Shown piece after piece: positions 44,457 through 56,047 of a stretch of DNA of 64,000 bases. A program made the translations under genes and the position numbers. The stretch is from Immersiella caudata (lineage: Eukaryota > Ascomycota > Sordariomycetes > Sordariales > Lasiosphaeriaceae). The notes beneath the pieces are model-generated. The model saw nothing but the letters and a program-made list of their open reading frames with translations. It was not told where the DNA came from and ran no database searches. The DNA lies in NCBI GenBank assembly GCA_030512335.1, contig JAULSU010000003.1:3720001-3784000 (forward strand). Reading direction: 5' to 3'. How positions within the stretch are numbered: the first letter of the stretch is position 1; every line of letters begins with the position of its first letter.

Positions 44457-47144
44457 CGAAAGGGGTAAATAATTGCGGGTCAGGGGAAAGATTGCATGCA
44501 TGCTTGCTAACGACCCTAGAGGTTGATTGAATAGATTACATAATACTGGCAGGGAGTAGGAGTAATGCTGCTGGATACAGAAATCGATACCCTGTACCTT
44601 CTGGGTTCATACTATGCTGGTGTGGATAATTGGGATTGTGAGGTGCTGTCGACACAAGCATATTAGAGCTTGACTGTGGTCGTAGGCAGATACCTAGATA
44701 TCTATTTACGCTCGTGAGATTGCCAGTACGTAGATAATCGGGTCAATGCAACCACGGCCCCGGATTTCAAATTTTCGGAGTATTTTCTGGGTCGCTAAGC
44801 CGGATGTTGTGCTGTGCCTCATGAGGATCAGGTCCGAATCCTGGGACAAGATCTCAACAGAGTAGTGACATAAGCCGGGGAACTTTGGACTTGGGGTCCG
44901 GTTACACAGCCAGGTTCAGGGGTTGTTTTGGTTACAGAAGACGGGGAGAGGGAGGAACACGGAATGGCCTTTGAGGGAGACAAAGATTGATGGGAACGGA
45001 GGGGATTCAGCTTTTAAAAAGCGGGGTTCGGGAAGGTGCGAACCGATATTCCTGGGGCCTCCGACATTTGGAACTTTATAGTGCCAATGTGAAAGTGCAC
45101 CCTTCTGTCCTCAGCCTCATCCACGCGCACGACAAATCATGGGCTAGGCCGCTTCCACTTGCCCGGAGAATGGAATCCACGCCCAAAGGAAACCGTACGA
45201 CTGCCTGTCGAGCACCGGAGGCACATCCTCTCGGAGATTTCCCTCGCCCTCGGGCATTGGTATGCCACCGCTATCCTGACATTTTCCCAGAGCAGAAGGT
45301 CGCGTAGCCTCTGCAGTGGAAGTATTCAACGCTGGTCCACATCGATTTCCATTCCTGAGGTTGTTTATTCTTGACGACAAGCTCCTGTCACGCTAAAAAG
45401 GTGTGATTTTCTGCTCCGGCCAGGACGGTGGCCCGTTGACCTAGTTGCTGCCTAAGGTAGGCAACGGTGTTGCAGGTTCGGCCACCCAAAGATTTACTTC
45501 GTGGGTCTTTTTAGACTGACGTTCAAATTGAGTGTAGTGTGTTGCGTTATGCCGTTGTGAGCCGCAGCAGGGTTCGTGTTGATTGATTGCCGGATGCAGC
45601 GAGGGGGGCACAGTGCGATGGAAGATCCAGGAGTGAAGCTGAGACATTCGACATCAATGCGGATGCACCTACCCTCGACAACACTTTCGTGAAGGCACCC
45701 GCAATCGCACAGGGAAGGCCAGCACGCTAGAATGCTTCCACTCGGCTGAAATTTCGACACATGACGCCAAGCAGTTTCTCATCCCCCCAAATGTTGAACG
45801 GCGGTCTCGACTGAGAGCTCGGGCAAACATCAGGCGTTGTTAATTTAGCGACAATGCGAGTAGGGAGGAAACGCATTGTGGGGTCGGTCCGGCCTTGCAT
45901 ACCTAGATGACCGTTGCAGGCGAGATTGGTCCATGTCGTCGCCAAAAAGCCCGATGGTAGCGGACCCCAACGACGTCGATTGATCCTTGTCGCTCGAGAT
46001 TCACCCACGGTACTTGCGCAGCAAGCCGCAGAACGATGCGACGTCGACGAGATTGTGATGGTTCACGATACGCTACACTAGCGTAGAGACGACTTTCTCG
46101 ATTTTGATGGAGTTATCATGGCCCTGCATACATCACAGTAGCAATCATGTCACGCTGATGGAGTCAGCACCTAATTTTATCGCCGTCTCCCAGGATGGAC
46201 TTTCAGCCGCCTGGCAGACCGTTGGCGTCGCTCGTAGGGCTCGGGCTGAACGCCGGAGCGGCTGGCGATTTTGGGGGCCACGGAGATATTGCACCAGTCA
46301 CAGCAGCACTTCTCTCTGCGGAATGTTATTTGGATCGAAACAACTGCGCCACTAGATTGCAGAGAAAGGGGTATATCAAGATCACGGTGGGTTGATGCCG
46401 GGTTAATGCCGGTTGGGCAACTGCTCAAGAGGAGTGGACGTACCTTTGGCAGTCATCGTGGCTGAGCTGCAAGGCACTTTGTCTCTCCTGGGTGGTACGC
46501 TGGACCGTCCTGGCCTATTTCTCTTGAGCCCTGTCTTATTTCTTCTGGCGCTAAGCGGCTAAAATGATACACGGCGCGAGTGGAGCGGTTGAGCTATGAA
46601 TGTCTCCCAACGACATCGCTACCGTTCCGTGCTTCCGACTTCAGCTAGCGCAACGGCACGGCGGCGGCGGCGGCGACAGTGGTCTTGCTGCTGCTTCTCG
46701 CTTTCCTTCACATGGGCTTCGGACTCGCATGGACATGTGTAAATGCGTTGCCCCCCCTCCAAGCACGCATCGCGGCAACGGACCCAATCTTGGCAGGCGT
46801 CGCCTTTAGGCGCTAGACACAAGGGCGGTGCAGGATTTTAACCCTACCTCCAATATCAAGCGCCCTGATTTCACAGCTTGAGATGGGGTTCGGCCAACGC
46901 TCCAGTGACCCGCCCCCATGGGCGGGATGCTACGCGGAACTCTCCCGCTGTCGGCCATGTCAAGAAACATGGAAGGCTAACAGAAGCTAGAGAATCAGTA
47001 TATGGGATCCTTGCGTGAGGTGCCACGGCAGGATTGCGCCCCTCTTGCTCTCCGCTGCGGTCCCTGGCAGTAGCCTTGACTCTCTGGGCGTCTTGGTTTA
47101 CCTTAAATCCCTCCGAGATCCTTCTTTTTTGTTGCAGACGGAGG
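44457..47144. other. 2.7-kb gap without a supported gene
   Basis: Promoter side of the DUF3176 gene on the right, sip3 3' flank on the left. Scattered short frames (44987-45380, 45494-46008, 46104-46465) have no family features. 46663-46677 is a short CGG run. It may hold lost or unannotated genes. Confidence 0.5.
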
Positions 47145-49207
47145 ATGGAGCAGCACTATATCGCGCGGCCCGAAGTCATCCCCATCATGTCTTCCCAAGA
47201 GCAGATGCAGACCGGAGCCGAGAAGGATGTCACTCTGGTGGTGACCGCTACGAGCGGGGGACACCAGGGGGAGCTCACTTCATCCCCTATCGAGGAATCG
47301 AAGGAAACGACGGAAATCAAGGTGACGGAGAAGACGTCGTCTCGGAGCTCGCAGGACTCGGAGGCAGACACCAGCTCGAGCATGGGGAACAGGCCGTTCT
47401 GGGGACAATGGCTTGTTGAAGTTGTGTTTTGCGTTCTGAGCCTGTGCTCGTTCATCAGTACGTTCTCCCCCATCGCCCCTTTGATCGTTTCTTGTGCTGA
47501 GACTCGGCAGTTATCGTCGCTGTGCTCGGTGCCTACGATCAGAAGTCCCTGCCGCAGCTTCCGCTCCATGTTACGCTCAACACATTTCTCGCCTTCTTCA
47601 CGACATTGTGCAAGGCGGCATTCATGACGCCCATAACCGAGGCCTTCTCGCAATGGAAGTGGAACTTGCTCTCCCAGAGCGGACAAGGTCGGACGCGGTC
47701 TCTGGCCGACTTCGAGGTCCTCGACAGCGCCAGCCGAGGCACCTGGGGTTCGTGGAAGGTCCTCCGCAACTTCAAGTGGCAGCACTTTGTCAGCCTTGCG
47801 GCTTTCTTCTCCATCCTCAGCATCTTCACGTCGCCCATCACGCAGCAGATGATCGAGTACAAAGAGAGACCAGCGCCCATCGCCGCCGAGGCTAGCATCC
47901 AGCGCAGCAGAGACCTCAGCAGAGACGTGGCCCGCAGCCTGCAGTCTATCACCAAAGCTACCTTCGCCGGCATGTCGAGCTCGCTCGAGCACCCAGTGTT
48001 GCCCCTCGCAGCGACCTGCGGGTCATCCAACTGCACCTTTGAGCGTTACCATTCGCTCGGAATGTGCGTGAAGATGAAGGACATCAGCCACCTCCTGACC
48101 ATCAGCGAGATCAAGAATTCGACCTCGGAGCACTGGACGGGCGGACACAACCGAGCAAACGCCGTCTACGAGGGCAACGGCACCACCTCTTGGAACGCCA
48201 GCCTCCCCGGCGTCGGCATCAGCTTTGTCAGCCCCTTGTCCTACTCGATGATGCTCGCGGGCAATGACAAGTCCCTCTCCTTCCTGGACTCCCGTGACAA
48301 CAACTACACCGCGCTTGCCCGATTCTACGTCATGTATTCCAACGCCGGCAACGTTTCGTATCCTGGCCGCGATCGCTCCAACGACACCCCCTGGGAATGG
48401 CGCGCCCTCGAGATACTCTACCACGCCTGCGTTATCACCTATGAGACCGCCGTCACCTCCGGCATCTCCCACACCGTCCAAATCGCCACTTCAAACGCCG
48501 TCCTCAACACCCCCAACAACCTCCCGCTCTATAATGCCAACTGCACCCTCGAGACCGATTTCGCCATCAACTTTTGCGACTACGCCGACAAGGAACAGCC
48601 AGGCGGCCTCACCTACCTCGTCGATCCTGAACATGCCGACGACCCCACAAAGTTCTACTCTTTCGACCGCCGCGTCTCCAACATGATCACCTACAACACC
48701 TACTTCGACCTCTCCAACTCCTTCATGGCCGACGGCGTCCCCGGCCATCTCGCCTCCTTCATGAAGCAAAACTACTTTGCTCTACGCACCGCCCTCTACG
48801 GCGTGGATTACTTGCTCAACGACACTCGAGTCCAATTTGACAACCTTGCCAAGTACTTCAACGGTACCGCCACAGCCGTGTCCAACATGATTCGCGAATC
48901 GGTCCTGGACACCAAGACGCTGCACGGCATCGCGTGGTCAAACGAGACGTTTGTGCACATCCAGTGGGGGTGGGCGGCATTCTTGGCCGTGCAGATGGCG
49001 TTGGCGTATGCATTTTTGGCGGCGACCATTTGGAGGACGAAGAAGCTGGGCACGCCGGTTTTGAAGAGCAGCGAGCTTGCTGTGTTGTTGGCGAGCACGG
49101 AGGAGGTTAGGCAAAAGGTGGGCAGCGTGGATGGGTTGGGGCAGGCAGGGGAGAGGGCAAAGAGTGTCAATGTTAGGTTTGAGGGGGGAAGGTTGAAGTT
49201 GGCTTAA
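47145..49207 (+). CDS. DUF3176-type fungal membrane protein
   Basis: Integral membrane protein of a filamentous-fungal family with unknown role. Exons 47145-47457 and 47511-49207 join across a 53-nt intron to give 669 aa. Three hydrophobic segments lie near the N-terminus (WLVEVVFCVLSLCSFI continuing through the splice, LNTFLAFFTTLCKAAFM, and FVSLAAFFSILSIFTS). A large domain then carries repeated N-glycosylation sequons (NCT, NST, NGT, NAS, NYT, NVS, NDT) and paired Cys (TCGSSNCTFERYHSLGMC), so it probably faces the outside or the ER lumen. A fourth membrane segment lies near the C-terminus (FLAVQMALAYAFLAATIW), followed by a short cytosolic tail. An ATG at 47190 could also serve as start. 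Family name is given from these motifs. Confidence 0.88.
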
Positions 49208-50050
49208 TCTTCTGGCTCGAGGAACTGGAAGAAAGCAACGGGTGGCTTTTTGCGTTGAGCGGCGTTCTATACCTTGTCTGGGTGGATGTCCGGCCGGTTG
49301 GATATCACGGCTGAATTGTATTATCACTACCTACCGACTATAAGCATCATTGCACGGGAGCGTTATAGTGGATAATGGGAATAGTTTTACACATGATCTC
49401 GCGAGTCCTTTCTTCAGACTTTGGGCCTCTGAGTGCTGTTGAGACGTTCAATAGGTAGTCAGAGAAGTTTTTTCGACACTCTATCGATTTCAAGGGCGTA
49501 ATATTCAAGAGGGTGTCTGGCAAGGGAAGATAATGTCTGATCAGAGGGCTCACGGATAGGTAAGTATAGTAGTGTACTCAGATTAGATACTGCGCGCTGT
49601 GGCCATGTTCGGGCGGAACGGGTACCAAAAAAAAAAGAAAAAAAAAGCATGAGTCAAACAAAGGACTCCAAAAAAAACATACAACACCAGGGATTCGCTG
49701 GTCGTCACCGACCCAACTACTAGTCTGGCCCTCACTGGCTTGTCTATGGGAGAGCGGACGGGATCCCGAATTTTCCAGTGGGTATGGTCGTATGTGATAT
49801 CTTCCAGAGGTAAAGTTGATGATATGCTTTGTTGCGGTGAGGACAGCGGCCTGCGAGTTCGGGTTTCAGGGCACGGAGATACAGCGAGGCACGCAGCGAA
49901 TGTGAATATCAAGTTCATAACCATCGCCCCATATTTCATCAAGACCAGCCTCACACCCATAGCTTCAACTGGGTATCTCTTCGCGAACCAAGAAACCACC
50001 CAAATACCTACCAAACACCTCCTCGGAACGGAGCAACCCCCCAGCCAAAA
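49208..50050. other. intergenic between convergent genes
   Basis: 0.84 kb. A minus-strand frame at 49583-50014 (143 aa) has two hydrophobic stretches but no family match, and one stretch is a Phe run from an A-run in the DNA (49627-49647). Probably 3' UTR sequence. Confidence 0.5.
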
Positions 50051-51082
50051 TCACTCGCCCCCATCACACCAAACAACCAGGTTCTCTAACCCCTCCTTGT
50101 TCTTGAAAAAGCCCCTAACCTCCTCCTCACTGTACCGCAAACTAAAATGTGTCACCACAAACACCGTCCCCTTCCACTTTTGAACCACCTGCTCCAAATC
50201 CCCCCACAGCGTATGCTTCGTCTTCTCCGCCTGCTTTCTATGCTCCTCATACAAAAAACTACACTCGGTAACAACCACCGGGATTCCCTCCTTTAGCCAC
50301 TGCGGTTCAGAGAGGAGAGTAGAGGCTGTCCCGTCCCCGAGGAAGGCAAAGATGGGGGTGGTTACCGGCCCGGTGATGGTTACACCGGCTTCTTGGCGGA
50401 GGCGGCGGAGTTCCGGGCCGGGGAGGGAGGTGTATTGGGGGAGGAGTTTGAGCGTGGTTTGGGAGAAGAGGTAGCCGAGGCAGGGGATATTGTGATCGCA
50501 GGGGAAGGCGGTGGCGGTGATGCTGTGGGTGCGCCGGAGGGCGACGGTGTCGCCGGGACGGACGGGGTGAGTGTTATGGCGGACGAGGGGGTTAGATGAG
50601 GGCTTGGGAGCGTTGTCGAGGGTGGATGATGGTGATTTCTTCGAGGGAGGAGGGGCTTTGCTAGATGGGCGAGGGTTGGGGGTATCTTCGGTCTCGGAGT
50701 CCTCGGCTAGGGGGGAGGAGATGTCATCGGCGGTGATGAGACCGCCCATATTGAGGAGGGTGCGGGCTTGGCAGAAGTAGTTGAAGACAGATTCCATCTC
50801 GGCTGGGCAGTAGACGTCAGGTGGGTCTTCGCGGTTGCCGAAGGCGGGTGCAAGGAGCGTATGATCGCTGTGGCCATGTGTGAGGAAGATGTGCTTTGGG
50901 CGGAGGTTGTTGACGCAGAGGCCCGCGTCCAGCAAGAGGTTCAGCTGCGGGATGACGAATGAGGTGTGCCATGCTGCCCGTGATCGCCCGGTCAAGACGT
51001 AGTTGTGGTAAGGCTTTGGGAAGCGCCACTCGAGGATCTCAGACCGGGTGGATTGGGTGAGCGGCTCCGCGAATGTGACCAT
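50051..51082 (-). CDS. tRNase Z-like metallo-beta-lactamase-fold hydrolase (short form)
   Basis: Beta-lactamase-fold zinc hydrolase related to tRNase Z, which removes 3' trailers from precursor tRNAs. Single exon, 343 aa; the first ATG is at 51082, since the upstream open frame begins with TTG. Motifs: LLLDAGLC, metal motif II FLTHGHSDHTLLAP (HxHxDH), a Ser/Pro-rich insert of about 60 residues (NPRPSSKAPPPSKKSPSS), PCDHNIPCLGYLF, FLGDGTAS, VVTECSFLYEE, then HFSLRYSEEE. The HFSxRY and ECSF blocks are tRNase Z hallmarks. Length is near the short tRNase Z class; the large linker insert is unusual. True pre-tRNA substrate use is inferred. Filamentous fungi often also carry a long tRNase Z, which may be the main enzyme. 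Confidence 0.85.
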   Translation of the reverse strand: MVTFAEPLTQSTRSEILEWRFPKPYHNYVLTGRSRAAWHTSFVIPQLNLLLDAGLCVNNLRPKHIFLTHGHSDHTLLAPAFGNREDPPDVYCPAEMESVFNYFCQARTLLNMGGLITADDISSPLAEDSETEDTPNPRPSSKAPPPSKKSPSSTLDNAPKPSSNPLVRHNTHPVRPGDTVALRRTHSITATAFPCDHNIPCLGYLFSQTTLKLLPQYTSLPGPELRRLRQEAGVTITGPVTTPIFAFLGDGTASTLLSEPQWLKEGIPVVVTECSFLYEEHRKQAEKTKHTLWGDLEQVVQKWKGTVFVVTHFSLRYSEEEVRGFFKNKEGLENLVVWCDGGE

Positions 51083-52160
51083 ATTTTGTCTACCTATTTG
51101 GCGTTTCAAAGTTGTTGAGAATCTACACAGCAAAGGTGGAGTGGCACGCAGCCTAAGGTCTTTGGTTGTGTCGGCGGCTTGCTGCAACTCGCCCAGCGCT
51201 GTTGACTCGGCCTGTCACGCGAGTTGCAAGGGCCGTGATCTTGCCCAAAAGAAGCTTTGGCCTTGATTAGGGCAGCTATCGATCTGTCGGTTAACAACAC
51301 TTAAAAACCAAAAGAGTACTCCAAAAATATGTGCTTCGACTCACTCGTGGTTGCCGTTTGTGTTGGAGCCTCAACTGGGCAAGATGTGGGGCAAGAACGT
51401 CACAACCTCAAATAAGGTACCTAGCTGAGCGGTGTGGCTAAAGATAGGATCAAGGTTACGACCGTTAGATAAAGGTGTCGAACGTGTCACTCTGATTAAG
51501 CTTGGTATGTCGCGGGCGGGCAGAACTGTCGAGTCAGGCTGAGGTCTTGTTTGCCTTGGTACAATTGAGGAAGTCAGAGCGGGCCTCAACTTTGACTTGA
51601 ATTTTCCCGCTCCTGCCTCGATTTCTGTGACTCGCAGCTTTCAGGTAACCACTAATTATTCACAGCGTGTCCAGATACAGCATGGAAAGAGTGAAGCCAC
51701 ACATTCGCAGAACCAGTATTTTGTCTCATGAGTTTCCCAATTGATAAATCATTTTGTTGACACACAAGTCGGCACGGAGGAGCTGGAAACGAACGGATTT
51801 CCGGTGGTCGCTTTTGGCGCCCCACCTGGCACCGATCCGGTCGTGCAAGGGCTGTTGACGGCCGGGCCGGCATTCAGCCACCCCCGGAGCACCCCATGTC
51901 GGGCTCAAATTGAACACGCAGAAGTTACCATCGATGTCGGCGTCCTACAACATCTTAGCCGAATCAATGATGCCAGTCTCAGTCCCGTCGACGAAGCCCG
52001 GCTCCTCAGGGTCAGGCACACAGCAGCGGTAACTAGCCTTGGGGATCTGCGTTTTGAGGTCACCCATGCGCGCACAGCAAAACATTGGTCTTATCACACC
52101 TTCAAACCAGTCTTGCAACAAAGACACCAACCTCGACGATTGTTTCCAACGAAAACAACT
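51083..52160. other. intergenic, upstream of tRNase Z-like gene, includes tRNA 5' flank
   Basis: 1.1 kb between the hydrolase promoter and the tRNA gene. The frames at 51652-52175 read as noise. No other structure is seen. Confidence 0.55.
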
Positions 52161-52232
52161 GGCCTCGTGGCGCAACGGTAGCGCGTTCGACTCCAGATCG
52201 AAAGGTTATCCGTTCAAATCGGGTCGGGGTCA
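52161..52232 (+). tRNA. tRNA-Trp (anticodon CCA), intronless
   Basis: A 72-base cloverleaf, without the CCA end. Acceptor arm 7 bp (GGCCTCG with CGGGGTC, one G-U), D arm GCGC/GCGC, anticodon stem TTCGA/TCGAA with loop CTCCAGA giving anticodon CCA, T arm ATCCG/CGGGT with loop TTCAAAT. The intragenic A box (TGGCGCAACGG) and B box (GTTCAAATC) are present for RNA polymerase III. No intron interrupts the anticodon loop, unlike yeast tRNA-Trp genes. Confidence 0.95.
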
Positions 52233-52250
52233 TTGAGGGTAGATCCTTTA

Positions 52251-52255
52251 TTTTT
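52251..52255 (+). terminator. RNA polymerase III terminator of tRNA-Trp
   Basis: TTTTT run 18 bases after the tRNA gene, after a shorter TTT at 52247-52249. Confidence 0.6.
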
Positions 52256-52860
52256 GCTTACGTTCATAGGTATGTTTGTACATAGATTACTCGCAGCTTT
52301 TGGGCACCTTCAACACCATTCTGGTTGCTTCGGCAATCCCTTCATTTTTGCTTCGTGCTCCTTCAATCAAACCCTCGGGGATTCCATCCGGCCAATTTGC
52401 TTTCAAATGAATCATCGCCTCCCCAAACTGTCACTTATCTCCGTTAAGTGACCCCAACTTAGACTTCGGCTCTCTGTTGCCAGTGGGTGAACCAACCTGA
52501 GCCTCCCCGAGGCAGGAAAATGAACACAATTCACCTTTCCATCCGAAACCCTCGCCTCCAATTCACAGCCCTAGCCTGTGATCCTACCCAATATATATCC
52601 CCCTCGCCCCCCGAGTTCGGACTCTTGCACCTCCTCGCGGGGCTGCCTGGGAACCTGGTCCTTCGGGAACAGAGCCAACGCAGAGACGCAATAACAGTCG
52701 TCCGTAATTCTTGGTGGCACTAGCAATAACATATTCGTCGGTGCTCGGCCGTCGCTCCCAAGAATGCCATTTTCAGTATGCGAGACATGGATCATCTTTT
52801 TCGTTTTCGAAATAGTCCGCCTCGTCAGCCAGGTAAAATAGTCCGTCCATCTCAGTACCA
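52256..52860. other. intergenic, tRNA to FEX 3' flank
   Basis: 0.6 kb with short frames only. Nothing supported. The right end is the 3' flank of the fluoride exporter. Confidence 0.55.
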
Positions 52861-54348
52861 TCAAAGAGAATGAACGCACCCCAACGTCGCGAACCCTGCT
52901 TCCCTGCCCCACTTGAGCCCGCCCACGATAGCCACCACCAACCCAAAGCCAACCCCAACACTCGCACCTCCGTAGATATAGGCATTTTTTCTCCGGAGCG
53001 TCGACAATTCGACTACCCACGTGGAAACCGTTGTCAAACACCCGCAGAATCCGTCCTCAACTCCCTGCAGTACCTGACACCCAACCGCACCGCCGAGCGG
53101 AACATGTGCCAGATCCCACGCCATGCCAAGAATTGTTGTTCCCGTGACGTTCACAGTAAACGTACCGAGAGGAAAGCCCGTGATACGACTATTCAAGTGG
53201 AGAGAGACGTAGAAGCGCATGAGGCAGCCCAGCGGTGCGAAAGCTAGAGCGAAGGTTGCTGCGCCGCGCCAGGAGTCATCCGGGGGAAAGACACAGAGGA
53301 GGATGGCGACCAACCACCCGGCGAATGCGAGGAGAACAGCGATGCGATCAAGGACCTTGCGCATGAAGAAATACGGGAGCGAAGGCGTGAAGGGTTCCAG
53401 GGCGATGGCGAGGTGGGCGCCGACGAAGAGAGCGGACAGAGACAAAGATATACTGGTAAGAAGAACGGCAAGAACGGATGCTAAAGAGTACCCGCCGTTT
53501 CGGGACGCTGTTGGAGTAAGGTCGTTGGAGAGTGCGAGGAAGAGGTCGCGCATGAAGGATGAAAACGACGTGAAGCACCCACAGAAGCCAGTAGCGAGTC
53601 CGATATACAGAGGGACCGTCTTTTTGAGGGTCGTGTGAGTCTTTCTCGCAGCTTCTAGTTGCAGGGGAGTGTTTGGCTCTTCGTCGCCGGATCGGTTGGG
53701 CGTGGTATTCCTGGGTGAATTGGATGGCGTAGCGTCGCTGAAGAGCATCCGGTCTTCTGTCAGGAAACCCATGATGAAGCTGCCCGCAAAGTTTGGCCAG
53801 TGTGAAGGTACATTTGTTGGCATCCCCGGGTAGGTGGTCAAAGTCTGGAGTCCTAACCTGGCGAGGGTGCCGAGAAGGGAAAAAAGTATGAGATAGGAGA
53901 CAGTGTAGACCTGTGTCGCTAGGCGGGAAACACGTGCCTTGCTCTCTTCCTTCTCAACCGGGACAGTGCTCTGGTGTCCAGATTCACGCCTGAGTGCCTC
54001 ATGTCGAGAGCCCTGTCGGTCTGCTGCTCGAACATGCTCCAGGAACTCGTACTGATGGATAGGCTCTTCGTCCGGATTTTGAACTGGCGACACGCCAGTT
54101 ACCTCATTGAGGTTGGTATATGCATCTGGCACGTCGTAATCTGCGCCTGACTTTGAATGACGGCGGATATTGCGGGCCTGCCTTTCGGACGCGGCCCGAG
54201 ACGGTCGCCTATGGGATCCGGGTGCGGGACCCGAGAGCTTCCCTTCAGCGCCATGGAGCGGCGGGGCAGTGACATCGTCAAGATTTCGGTACGACTCGGG
54301 CGTGTCGTATCCCTCCGGTAACCCACTAGCCCCTGATGATTGTGCCAT
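52861..54348 (-). CDS. fex1: fluoride export protein FEX (two fused CrcB/Fluc domains)
   Basis: Plasma-membrane fluoride channel that expels F-; eukaryotes fuse two bacterial CrcB-type halves. Single exon, 495 aa. A 140-residue hydrophilic N-tail is followed by half 1 (YLILFSLLGTLARLGLQ, NFAGSFIMGF, GFCGCFTSFSSF), a linker membrane segment (LAFAGWLVAILLCVF), and half 2 (FALAFAPLGCLMRFYV, NVTGTTILGM, GFCGCLTTVSTW). Both halves keep the GFxGxxTxxS pore block and the channel Asn. The N-tail holds two copies of a 14-residue motif, YDTPESYRNLDDVT (residues 14-27) and YDVPDAYTNLNEVT (71-84), not found in the short yeast FEX. Start is the first in-frame ATG. Confidence 0.96.
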   Translation of the reverse strand: MAQSSGASGLPEGYDTPESYRNLDDVTAPPLHGAEGKLSGPAPGSHRRPSRAASERQARNIRRHSKSGADYDVPDAYTNLNEVTGVSPVQNPDEEPIHQYEFLEHVRAADRQGSRHEALRRESGHQSTVPVEKEESKARVSRLATQVYTVSYLILFSLLGTLARLGLQTLTTYPGMPTNVPSHWPNFAGSFIMGFLTEDRMLFSDATPSNSPRNTTPNRSGDEEPNTPLQLEAARKTHTTLKKTVPLYIGLATGFCGCFTSFSSFMRDLFLALSNDLTPTASRNGGYSLASVLAVLLTSISLSLSALFVGAHLAIALEPFTPSLPYFFMRKVLDRIAVLLAFAGWLVAILLCVFPPDDSWRGAATFALAFAPLGCLMRFYVSLHLNSRITGFPLGTFTVNVTGTTILGMAWDLAHVPLGGAVGCQVLQGVEDGFCGCLTTVSTWVVELSTLRRKNAYIYGGASVGVGFGLVVAIVGGLKWGREAGFATLGCVHSL

Positions 54349-55103
54349 CGTGTCACCAGTAGCCAGTCATAGAAGAGCGTGCTGCGACACTCGCTTGTTT
54401 GAGGAATCCCTCTCGTCGGCGCCAGTTGTCTGTCATACCCGCATCGTGCCTGAATGCCACGGAAATGCCAAGATTCCGGGCCGGTTGCTAGCAAAGAGTC
54501 ATGAATAAGTAAAATGAACCATGAGCAATTAGCGCGTCATATCAGCGACGGAAATACGTAGGAAACCCAATGCCGGCTCCCATATTGAGGGGTCTTGAAT
54601 CTTCCCCAACAAAAGCCAGGAAGGAAGGAGTCGTTTGATGGAGCCCCTTATCTTATCGTCGCGCCCGCAGGTACCCCTGCCAATTGGACCCACCCACCGG
54701 GATCACCCCCGGGCCCCCCGCCTCGTGAGCTGTCCTGGGGCGGTGAGGCCCTCAGCTCCTTCCACTGGTTGCCGGCACGGTTACCTACAAGTTTCAGGGA
54801 CCGGAACGACCTTCGTCTCTCATAGGCCAGCCATGTCAGATAGCTCTCCCAAGCACCGCCGGAAGCGTAGCCGGGACACGTCAAGCGTAGGCACATGATC
54901 AACCAGCCTTAAGACGGCGCCGCAAACGACCGGCGTCTTGGTTCCTTATCTCCAACCCAACTACTCTCCCGTTCCCGACGACATCCGTCGTACCTAACCT
55001 CCTACTCCTTCTCCTTCTCCGTACTCTCTACCCTTCTCCCCCTTTGTGCCGTAAACAGCACCCCTAGAGCATATCCTCCGTGCATCCGTAGAAACCTCCC
55101 AAA
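54349..55103. other. divergent promoter region, fex1 / UPRT gene
   Basis: 0.75 kb between genes transcribed away from each other. The end (54950-55100) is CT-rich, with repeated CTCC and TTCTCC, typical of fungal leaders. No other feature seen. Confidence 0.6.
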
Positions 55104-55866
55104 ATGGTCCAACAACTCCAGCTCCCCGCCAACGTGCACGTCTCCAAGCACCCTTGCCTCCAATCCAAGCTCTCCCAGCTCCGATCCGCCTCCACCGCCT
55201 CCAAGGACGTCAAGCGCCTCATCCACGAAATCTCACTCATCATCGGCTGTGAGGCCCTCGCCCAAGCCGTCGTCGCCACACCCGGCCCAACCGTTCGTTT
55301 TCCCCGTTCCCCCGCATGACATCACCGCCCCCAACTTCCCCATCCAACTAACCAACCCATAGGACCTCACTCCCCTAAACTTCGAATACACCACGACGAC
55401 CATCCAACCCACGACCATCTCTCTAGTCCCCATCCTTCGCTCCGGCCTTGGCATGGTCGAAGCCATCGAAACAATCCTCCCCCATCCCGTGCCCGTCCAC
55501 CACCTCGGTCTCTTCCGCGAGCCGACCACTTTGCAGCCCGTGGAGTACTACAACAACCTTCCCAACCACCTGGCTTCCGACGGGAGCACGTCGGCTTCGC
55601 GGCTGGCGATCATTTTGGATCCGGTGATCGCGACGGGTGGGACCTGCGCAGCGGCGATTCAGACATTGAGGGAGTGGGGGACGCAGCGGATCATTGTGCT
55701 TTCGGTGTTGGGGGCGGTTCCGGGTGTGGTGAAGGCTGCAGAAGAGTGGCCGGAGGGAGTGGAAGTTTGGTTAGCGGGAATTGATAAAGAGTTGACAGAC
55801 AGGGGCATGTTGAAGCCTGGGTTGGGGGATGTGGGCGATAGACTGTTTTTGACTATTGGGAAGTAG
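55104..55866 (+). CDS. fur1: uracil phosphoribosyltransferase (UPRT)
   Basis: Pyrimidine salvage enzyme: uracil + PRPP gives UMP + PPi; loss gives 5-fluorouracil resistance. Exons 55104-55292 and 55363-55866 join across a 70-nt intron (donor GTTCGT) to give 230 aa, the family size. Signature blocks: VHVSKHPCLQSKLSQLR near the N-terminus, PLNFEYTTTTIQP, VPILRSGLGMVEAI, HHLGLFREPTTLQPVEYYN, and the PRPP loop DPVIATGGTCAAAI. The C-terminal uracil-binding region includes LAGIDKELTDRGMLKPGLGDVGDRLF (with the DRGYI-like turn). The next gene (ligase IV) ends 182 bases away, so the two are convergent. Confidence 0.95.
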
Positions 55867-56047
55867 GTCCCTGATAGTCTGGGGTGGTGCGAGTGAAAGG
55901 TGTCAAGTTGGCTAGCAGTAATGGGCTGTCGTTGGATTGCCAACTTTTCATTTTCTCGGAGTCTGGAGATGATCCCAGTCCTACACGGCCTATCGCACAC
56001 AAGTGTCCCTCATAATATTCGTTTCTCATCACCCATATCGGGCATGG

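Noticed and set aside
49583..50014. Possible 143-aa small membrane protein on the minus strand
   Set aside because: One hydrophobic stretch is a Phe run from an A-run in DNA; the region lies between convergent genes and looks like UTR.
51083..51187. 35-residue Arg-rich extension of the tRNase Z-like protein resembling a mitochondrial presequence
   Set aside because: Its first codon is TTG; no ATG in frame above 51082.
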